A stretch of 41,080 nucleotides of DNA. Origin: Corallococcus interemptor (GTDB lineage: Bacteria > Myxococcota > Myxococcia > Myxococcales > Myxococcaceae). The notes beneath the pieces were generated by a model. That model saw only the letters and a program-made list of their open reading frames with translations. It searched no databases and was not told where the DNA came from. Position 1 is the stretch's first letter, and each line of letters opens with the position of its first letter. Location: NCBI RefSeq assembly GCF_003668875.1, contig NZ_RAWM01000077.1, forward strand, positions 1-41,080, written 5' to 3'. Below, in pieces: positions 34,227 through 41,080 of the stretch. The translations under genes were made by a program, and so were the position numbers.

Positions 34227-36736
34227 GACATGCCCGCCGTTCGCACCTTGGTGTCCTTCGTGTCGGATTTCGCGGGCGCGGGCGCCATCATCAGCGGCGC
34301 GCCCCCGGCCTTGCCCCCGCCCATCGCGCCCGCCGGGTAGACGGGACGCGTGTGGTAGATGCCCTCCAGCGTGTGCAGGAAGGACTGGGCGATGAGGTTC
34401 AGGTCCTTGAGCGTCAGGTCGCACTCGTCGAGCTGGCCCTCGGAGAAGATGATGTTGATGATCTTCTGCACCTGGGCCTGGAGCTTCTGGCTGGTGGGGT
34501 CCGGCATGGAGCGCGTGGAGGCCTCCACCGCGTCGGCGATCATCACCAGGGCCGCCTCGCGGAACTGCGGCTTGGGCCCCGGGTAGCGGTAGATGCTCTC
34601 GTCGATGGGGGGCGCGCCTTCCTTGCCCTCCTGCTCCTTCAGGGCCTTGTGGAAGAAGAAGCCCACCGTGCGCGTGCCGTGGTGCTGGGGAATCGCGTCC
34701 GCCACCAGCTTGGGCAGGCGGTACTGCCGCGCCATCTCCAGGCCTTCCGTCACGTGGCGCTTGATGATGACCGCGCTCATCGCGGGCGCCAGGCCATCAT
34801 GCCGGTTCTCCCCCTTCTGGTTCTCCCCGAAGTAGAGCGGGTTCCGGCCCTTTCCGATGTCGTGGTAGTACGCGCACGAGCGCGCCAGGAGCGGGTTCGC
34901 GCCGATGGTCTCCGCCGCGTTCTCCACCAGCGTGCCGATGATGATGGAGTGGTGGTACGTGCCGGGCGCCTGGACGATGAGCTCCTTGAGCGCCGGGTGG
35001 TTCAGGTTCGCCAGCTCCAACAGCTTGATGTCCGACGCGTAGCCGAACGTGGCCTCGATGAGCGGCGTCAGCGCCATCACCATCACCGGGACGGCCAGCG
35101 CGGTGCCGAAGAACGCGCACACCGCCGTGATGAGGGTGTCCCCGGCCAGGCCCTTGCCCTCCACGAGGAACAGGAAGAGCACCGCGATGAGGTTGGCGAC
35201 GCCGGTGACGAGGCCCGCGCGGAAGATGCCCACGCGGTCCTTCGCCTTGACGATGCGGTCCGCCGCCACCAGCGAGCCCACCAGCGTGTAGATGCCGAAC
35301 GCCAGCGAGTTGCCCAGCATCACGCCCGCCAGGCACGCGAACACCATGGCGAAGAACAGCGCCAGCTCCTGCGTCAGGATGAAGCGCACCAGCATGGCGC
35401 CCGCCGCCACCGGGAAGGCGTAATAGAAGGCTTCAATGGGCAGCGCCGTGTAGCGGTCCTGCACCGCGTCCGCGATGGACACCCAGACCTGGAGCAGGCC
35501 CAGCAGGCCCACGAGCAGCAGCCCCAGGAGCATGCCGTCCTTGCGCGTGGGGCGGAAGCGGCGGAAGGCCGCGCGGCAGAAGCCGTAGAAGGCCACCACC
35601 AGCAGGGCGACCAGGCCCGTGCCGCCCACCTGGAGCTGGAGCAGGTCCAGCCGGTCCGTCTGCGCGCGCATCCCGCGCAGCATCACCAGGTGCGTTTCGT
35701 TGACGAGCTCGCCGTCGCCGATGACGCGCTGGCCCTTCTTGATGGCGATGACGGCGTCCTTCACCGCGTCGCCCGCGAGCCGGCGGCGCAGGTCCGTCTC
35801 CGCGATGTTGATGGTCAGGCTGGGGCGCACCAGCCGCTTGGCGATGCGAAGCACCGCGCGGCGCTGCACCGCCGGGGCGTCCGGCAGCACGTTGCCGGGC
35901 ACGGAGGCGAAGCGGTCCATCTCCTGGTGCGCCTCGCGCATGTCCACCACCTGGGAGGCACCCGCGGCCAGCATCTCTTCATTCTTGTGCTGCACGTCGC
36001 GCACGGTGAGGCCCTGGGGCGCCTCCCGCACCAGCTCCTCGCGCGAGCCGGCCACGTACACCGGGCCTCCGTCCGCGCGGTAGGCCCGGTCCAGCAGCAC
36101 CAGCGTGGCGGTCTCCGCCTCCTCCGAGAAGCCGTTGGCGATGATGGCCTGGAAGTCCTCGGGCTCGAACCCCGCGTCGCGCTGGCCGAAGAGCTGCTCC
36201 TGGAACTGGGCCTGCATCTCCTCGCGGTCGCGGCGCTGGCGCTCCAGGGCCTCCGGCGTGAGGGGCGTGGGCTTGCGGCGCTTGGACTGGCCCTCCTCGG
36301 GAGGGGTCTCCTCGGCGCGGGCCTCCTTCTCCTCTTCCAGGTGCGCGCGCGCTCCGGCGAAGGCGGCGCGCACGGATGCGCGCAGGTTGCCCACCACCGC
36401 CGGGTTGAGGTCGTACACCGGGCGCACGGCGCTCCGGGCCTCGCGGCGGCGCTGCTCCGTCATTGCCTGGTGGACGATGTCGTAGTCGCGCGCGGCCTTG
36501 AAGCCGGCGGGCGAGTTGGCCCGGAAGGGCTTGCCCAGGGCCTCCGCGGTGAGCGCCGGAATCTGCTGGCTGTAGAGGCCCGGGGAGATGACGAAGCCCG
36601 CGCCTACCGAAACCACGAGCAGCAGGAGGGCCTGCACGACGCGCCGGCCCCAGTCCCCACGCCGCCCAAGCCCCAGGCGGGCCGCGAGCGCGTCCAGCGG
36701 GCTGGGCCCGGGGGTTGGTGATTCAGGATCGGCCAT
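34223..36736 (-). CDS. 7TM-HD family phosphohydrolase (PgpH-like)
   Basis: An 837-residue inner-membrane protein of the 7TMR-HD type. A first helix lies at about 30-50. An extracytoplasmic domain follows (about 50-350), with a charged Glu/Lys/Arg-rich stretch near 130-160. Seven helices come next (about 360-570), and a cytoplasmic HD domain (about 590-760) has HHSIIIGTLVENAAE, the metal pair in CAYYHDIGKGRNPLYF, ENRHDGLAPAMSA and IPQHHGT. In Firmicutes PgpH of this type degrades cyclic di-AMP; whether this organism makes that messenger is not known. The ATG at 36736 has GAGGAG 7 nt before it. The order phoH, 7TM-HD, ybeY is a widely kept block. Confidence 0.92.
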   Translation of the reverse strand: MADPESPTPGPSPLDALAARLGLGRRGDWGRRVVQALLLLVVSVGAGFVISPGLYSQQIPALTAEALGKPFRANSPAGFKAARDYDIVHQAMTEQRRREARSAVRPVYDLNPAVVGNLRASVRAAFAGARAHLEEEKEARAEETPPEEGQSKRRKPTPLTPEALERQRRDREEMQAQFQEQLFGQRDAGFEPEDFQAIIANGFSEEAETATLVLLDRAYRADGGPVYVAGSREELVREAPQGLTVRDVQHKNEEMLAAGASQVVDMREAHQEMDRFASVPGNVLPDAPAVQRRAVLRIAKRLVRPSLTINIAETDLRRRLAGDAVKDAVIAIKKGQRVIGDGELVNETHLVMLRGMRAQTDRLDLLQLQVGGTGLVALLVVAFYGFCRAAFRRFRPTRKDGMLLGLLLVGLLGLLQVWVSIADAVQDRYTALPIEAFYYAFPVAAGAMLVRFILTQELALFFAMVFACLAGVMLGNSLAFGIYTLVGSLVAADRIVKAKDRVGIFRAGLVTGVANLIAVLFLFLVEGKGLAGDTLITAVCAFFGTALAVPVMVMALTPLIEATFGYASDIKLLELANLNHPALKELIVQAPGTYHHSIIIGTLVENAAETIGANPLLARSCAYYHDIGKGRNPLYFGENQKGENRHDGLAPAMSAVIIKRHVTEGLEMARQYRLPKLVADAIPQHHGTRTVGFFFHKALKEQEGKEGAPPIDESIYRYPGPKPQFREAALVMIADAVEASTRSMPDPTSQKLQAQVQKIINIIFSEGQLDECDLTLKDLNLIAQSFLHTLEGIYHTRPVYPAGAMGGGKAGGAPLMMAPAPAKSDTKDTKVRTAGMS

Positions 36737-36894
36737 GGGGGAACTCCTCACCCTGCGAAGACGTCAAGGCTCCCTACAAGGAAGCAGTGACGGGGAAAAT
36801 TCGTGAGGGTGGGACAGCCGCCGCCCGGACGCCAGTTCGCTCTGCGAAAAATGCGGGTAAGCCAACAGGCAGCGGTGTGGGTCACCCAACGACT

Positions 36895-36932
36895 CCACCC
36901 CCGCCCCGGCGCAGGCCTGGGAGCGGGGGTGG
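36895..36932 (-). terminator. Hairpin after phoH
   Basis: Perfect 10-bp inverted repeat CCACCCCCGC (36895-36904) and GCGGGGGTGG (36923-36932), 19 bp after the phoH stop. There is no T-run on the minus strand. It may be a terminator or attenuator before the HD gene. I see no clear promoter in the remaining 160 bp before that gene. Confidence 0.5.
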
Positions 36933-36951
36933 CGGGTACCGCGGCACGACG

Positions 36952-37989
<1,038 letters not shown>

Positions 37990-38085
37990 TGCGCGTCGTT
38001 CCTCGTTCAGTGATCGCTCGCCCTCAATTTAACGTCGCCCCTCCCCCCACGCCCGCCATCTCTCGACGGCGAGCCTGCCCGCGGG

Positions 38086-39201
38086 CTAGCGCACGGGCGG
38101 TAGGAGGATGAACTGCCGGGCGGCCGTGCGGCGGTAATAGTACTCCTCCCGCCACGGGTAGCGCAGTTCCTCCGGACGTAACAATCCGGCATCCACCAAA
38201 GCATCCAGCCGCTCCGGGAGGGTCCCCTTCTCCAGCTGGAACACCTCCAGCGCGGCCTCGATGCGGACGCGCTGCGCGTGGGCAATCTGACGCTGGGCGG
38301 CGGGATCCCCCAAACGGGAGGCCCCCGACTCCTGCCCCTGCCCCCCGACCCAGCGGGACGCGACGAAGGCCAGCCCCGCGATGACGGCCATGGTCACCGC
38401 GATGCGGCCCACCGGGCCCGCCACCCGGGCGACCAGGCGGGTGTCCTCCGGAACGGGCGCGCGGCCCTCCGAGTCGATGGCGCGCACGTAGTCGCCCTTG
38501 ACCAGGTTGTAGAGCGCCTTGCAGGTCTCGAACTCGCCCAGGCCGCAGAGGTCCACCATGCGGCGCAGGTCGCGCCCCACGGCGATCTCCTCATAGACGT
38601 GGCGCTCCGACGGCCCGATGACGCCCAGCTCTCCGCCCTCGTCGTTGACGCGGGGCGGCGGGAGCGCCTTGACGCGCTCGAAGGTCATGTCGTCGCGGTG
38701 GATGCGCTTCCGGATGACGGGCCACTCGTCCACCATCCGGAAGCCCTCCATGAGCACCGTCTCCGCGCGCAGCGGGATGATGCCGTCGGGGCCGGGCTCC
38801 ACGGGCTCCTGGATGAACTCATAGGTGCCCGCCTTCCAGGTGAAGAGGCGGTAGAGCGTCTCCGTCACCTGGAGCTGGGCCATCTGCTGGAAGCGCTCCG
38901 CGGTGAGGGCGTGACTCTGCACCAGCACGTCACCCAGGCGCTTGAGGGTGCGCTTCTGGACCTCCAGCGCGGCCTCCAGCTGCGTCTCCGTGATGATCTC
39001 GGCGCGCACCAGCATGGCGCCGATGAGTTCCTTGCGCTTCCGGGTGAGGCTTTCGGCCTTGATGATGTGGCCGTCCTGGAAGCCGATGCGCACCTCCTGG
39101 TCCTTGTTGCGCAGGTGGAGCGTGCCGGTCTTCTGCTGCTGGCCAATCAGCTGCAGGATGTCACCGATGCCGAAGTCCTTGAGGGTGCCCTTGAGGGCCA
39201 T
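38086..39201 (-). CDS. PATAN/DUF4388 domain protein with one membrane segment
   Basis: A 371-residue protein. Residues 1-50 are a clear PATAN/DUF4388 start (MALKGTLKDFGIGDILQLIG, then KTGTLHL, GFQDGHIIKAES). Residues 60-140 resemble the helical N-terminal domain of type II/IV secretion ATPases (LVRAEIITETQLEAALEVQ, LGDVLVQSHALT). A middle part follows that I cannot assign. A single transmembrane segment is at about 268-285, and the C-terminal tail, probably periplasmic, holds an EKGTLPERLDALVDAGLLRPEELRYPW stretch typical of pseudopilin-like or secretin-linked tails. It starts 3 bp after the TPR/zinc gene, so the two are co-expressed. Function unknown; PATAN proteins are abundant in myxobacteria. 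Confidence 0.82.
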   Translation of the reverse strand: MALKGTLKDFGIGDILQLIGQQQKTGTLHLRNKDQEVRIGFQDGHIIKAESLTRKRKELIGAMLVRAEIITETQLEAALEVQKRTLKRLGDVLVQSHALTAERFQQMAQLQVTETLYRLFTWKAGTYEFIQEPVEPGPDGIIPLRAETVLMEGFRMVDEWPVIRKRIHRDDMTFERVKALPPPRVNDEGGELGVIGPSERHVYEEIAVGRDLRRMVDLCGLGEFETCKALYNLVKGDYVRAIDSEGRAPVPEDTRLVARVAGPVGRIAVTMAVIAGLAFVASRWVGGQGQESGASRLGDPAAQRQIAHAQRVRIEAALEVFQLEKGTLPERLDALVDAGLLRPEELRYPWREEYYYRRTAARQFILLPPVR

Positions 39202-39204
39202 GGC

Positions 39205-41040
39205 TCAGGCCTCCCCCCGCTGATGGCGGCGCAGGCCGCGCAGGGTCAGCAGGTAGACGAAGAAGAGCACCGTGCCCGCGGGCACGAGCTTGAGGTACAG
39301 CGGCGCGTCCCCGTACGGCGTGCGGACGAGCCCCCGGTGCAGCACCAGCGCGGCCACGGCGAAGCTGAACACGAAGGCATACAGGGCGCCCCGCACCGGC
39401 AGGCCCGAGCCCACGTGGCCCGCGCCGGACACCAGGCTCCCCAGCGCGTACGTCACCCGCTTCGTCCAGGCCTGGTGGCGCTCCACCTCGCCCTGCTTGC
39501 GCGAGCGGAACTCCTTGGGCACCTGGCTCTTGCGCGCGTAGACGTGCACGCACTGGCCGCACATCGCGCTGCTCACGGGCAGGTCCTTGTCACAGCGGTG
39601 GCAGACGGCGTTGCCGCACCGCTCACAGCCGCGCGACGCCTTCATGCGAAAGGCCGCTTCCCCCAGGCCCGCGATGAGCGCCGCGAGCCCGGCGGCCAGG
39701 CCCCAACCCACCGGGCCCGCAGGCAGGACGGGCGACATCCAGCGGCTCACCTGGGACTGCACGCGGGCGCCCTCCAGGGTGCCGTCCGCCAGGTCCATCC
39801 AGTCGCGCTCCGGCACCGTGGGCGCCAGGAGCAGGCGGTTGAGCAGGGGGCGGTCCTCCGGAGGCGGTTCGCGGCGCAGGAGCGAGTTGTCCAGGGCCTG
39901 CGCCTGGGCGATGGCGGACGTGGAGCGGTCCAGCTCCTTGCCCAGCTGATCATCCGGCAAGAGCCGCGCCCGGCGCCGGTACACCTGGCCCAGGTTGTAG
40001 TGCGGCGCCGCCATGGACGGATCCGCCTTGGACGCCTGCGTGTAGAGGAGCACCGCGCCGTCCACGTCGCCCAGGCCCATGAGCGCGTTGCCAAAGCGCG
40101 TGAGCATCCGCGCGTCGCCTTCCTTCAACCCGGAGGCGGCCTTGAAGTCCGCGCGCGCCTCCTCCAGGAGGCCCCGGCGTGCCTCGTACCAGGCGAGCGC
40201 CCCCAGCTCCTGGAAGCGCGCGGTGCGTGCCTCCGCCCGGGCGCGCACGCGGGCCGCCGCGCCCTCCGCGGACAGGCCCCCGCGCTCCAGCAGGTAGACG
40301 TCCTCCGCGGGCGTGCCGGCGAAGACGGTGAAGCGCGCCAGCGTCCCCGCGGCGAGCGGCATCACGCCCAGGCCCATGAGCAGCACCGCGGCCACCCAGC
40401 GCTCGGCGCGGCCCACGTACAGCGCCACCGAGGCGAAGAGCAGGAGCAGCACCGGCAACAGGCCCGCGCCCAGCACCACGGGCAGCGACAGGAGCAGCAG
40501 CCCCAGCAGGCCCGACTGCCAGCGCGTCACCGCCCGGGGGAACAGGTGGTGGAAGTCATGCAGCGCGTAGCGGATCCGCCGCAGGAAGAGCACCGCGACC
40601 ACCGCCACCGCCGTGGCCGCCCACGCGGCGAACACCAGCGCGCCCAGGTCCGTGAGCGCGGGCCGGCGGTATCTCGCGTCCGTCGCCAGCGTGACGAGCG
40701 CGGCCTTCCACTCGCCCAGGCCGCGCGGCACGTTCAGCGGATCCTCCACCACGTAGGTCTCCGCGCGGGCGAAGCGCGCGGCGGGCAGCCCCGGCGACAG
40801 GGCCACGGCCACGTCCAGCAGCGCGATGGCGCCGGTCAGGTCTCCGGCGCGGCGGCGGACCGCGGCCTCGCGCACGAAGCCCATGCTCAGGGGCTCCAGG
40901 TCGGAGGCGAGCACCTCCTCGCGCAGCGTGAGCAGCTCCTTCTGGGCGGCCTCCGCCGCGGGCAGGTCGTTGCGCGAGCGGGCCGCCTTCCACTTCTCCC
41001 AGACGGCCAGCAGCTCCGCGTCCGTCACCTTCGGCGCCAT
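39205..41040 (-). CDS. TPR-containing multi-pass membrane protein with cysteine-rich zinc ribbon
   Basis: A 611-residue protein of no named family. The N-terminal helical repeats (1-120) include a TPR-like stretch (AGDLTGAIALLDVAVALSPGLPAARFARAE). Hydrophobic helices lie at about 132-155 and 178-240. A second TPR region (about 285-370) has MLTRFGNALMGLGDVDGAVLLY and APHYNLGQVYRRR. A hydrophobic segment comes near 440-460, followed by four CxxC pairs (CERC, CHRC and CGQC among them, about 470-505). Two or three helices close the protein. The start is ATG at 41040 with GTG just before it. The frame stays open to the window edge, so a longer form cannot be excluded. It pairs with the PATAN gene downstream. 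Confidence 0.75.
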   Translation of the reverse strand: MAPKVTDAELLAVWEKWKAARSRNDLPAAEAAQKELLTLREEVLASDLEPLSMGFVREAAVRRRAGDLTGAIALLDVAVALSPGLPAARFARAETYVVEDPLNVPRGLGEWKAALVTLATDARYRRPALTDLGALVFAAWAATAVAVVAVLFLRRIRYALHDFHHLFPRAVTRWQSGLLGLLLLSLPVVLGAGLLPVLLLLFASVALYVGRAERWVAAVLLMGLGVMPLAAGTLARFTVFAGTPAEDVYLLERGGLSAEGAAARVRARAEARTARFQELGALAWYEARRGLLEEARADFKAASGLKEGDARMLTRFGNALMGLGDVDGAVLLYTQASKADPSMAAPHYNLGQVYRRRARLLPDDQLGKELDRSTSAIAQAQALDNSLLRREPPPEDRPLLNRLLLAPTVPERDWMDLADGTLEGARVQSQVSRWMSPVLPAGPVGWGLAAGLAALIAGLGEAAFRMKASRGCERCGNAVCHRCDKDLPVSSAMCGQCVHVYARKSQVPKEFRSRKQGEVERHQAWTKRVTYALGSLVSGAGHVGSGLPVRGALYAFVFSFAVAALVLHRGLVRTPYGDAPLYLKLVPAGTVLFFVYLLTLRGLRRHQRGEA

Positions 41041-41080
41041 CACCGGGGTGACGGCGGGGCGGGACGGGACGACGACGGGG
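41041..41080. other. Right-edge remnant
   Basis: Forty bases upstream of the TPR/zinc-ribbon gene. They are G/C rich with no ribosome site or promoter that I can recognise. They could be leader sequence or the 5' end of a longer coding frame. Confidence 0.3.

Noticed and set aside
32292-36721. Plus-strand open frames of 682 and 789 residues
   Set aside because: They are antisense to the DUF4105, ybeY and 7TM-HD genes and have His/Arg/Glu-rich shadow composition.

Overview
This is very GC-rich (about 70%) DNA from a Gram-negative bacterium and most resembles a myxobacterium (Myxococcus/Corallococcus type, Myxococcota). The grounds are strong third-position G/C, PATAN/DUF4388 proteins, a receiver-PATAN-DnaJ-TPR protein, and a complete-looking lipid A and outer-membrane assembly gene set. 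I see no mobile element, CRISPR array, tRNA or phage gene. It is chromosomal core sequence, densely coded, mostly on the minus strand.

Region by region. (1) 1-682 has no gene. It holds a ladder of five, perhaps six, sigma70-type promoters about 100-125 bp apart, all firing left off the window edge. This is the layout expected upstream of an rRNA operon. (2) 683-2181: gmk and yicC, minus strand. (3) 2264-3373: a lone plus-strand GT9 heptosyltransferase gene, ending convergently on the next operon. (4) 14302 down to 3363, minus strand: one tightly coupled operon of ten genes. In order they are a degenerate receiver-PATAN-DnaJ-TPR protein, MsbA-type exporter, membrane-anchored PHP phosphoesterase, Kdo transferase WaaA, two GT4-type glycosyltransferases, LpxK, HldE kinase half, HldE nucleotidyltransferase half and a Trm112/YcaR-type zinc protein. 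(5) 14366-16945, plus strand: lpxB, a polyprenol-phosphate mannosyltransferase and marC. (6) 29558 down to 16938, minus strand: lysS, an enlarged LolC/E permease, lolD, bamA, ompH/skp, lpxD, fabZ, lpxA, lpxI, an OmpA-family protein and a small lipoprotein. (7) 30670-29631: ECF sigma factor and membrane-bound zinc anti-sigma factor. (8) 33293-30798: a DUF4105/Lnb_N-domain membrane protein and prfB with an intact programmed +1 frameshift. (9) 37989-33345: phoH, a 7TM-HD phosphohydrolase and a cupin-YbeY fusion. (10) 41040-38086: a TPR/zinc-ribbon membrane protein and a PATAN-domain membrane protein.

Together the genes cover most of the Raetz lipid A route (LpxA, LpxD, LpxI, LpxB, LpxK, WaaA), inner-core heptose activation and transfer, LPS flipping (MsbA), lipoprotein release (Lol), and barrel chaperoning and insertion (OmpH/Skp, BamA). 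LpxC, LpxL and the Lpt bridge are not here. The most unusual items are the tandem promoter ladder, the LolC/E permease with a roughly 290-residue multi-pass N-terminal extension, the cupin-YbeY fusion, the pseudo-receiver DnaJ protein heading the LPS operon, and residue changes at expected catalytic sites in WaaA and one glycosyltransferase.
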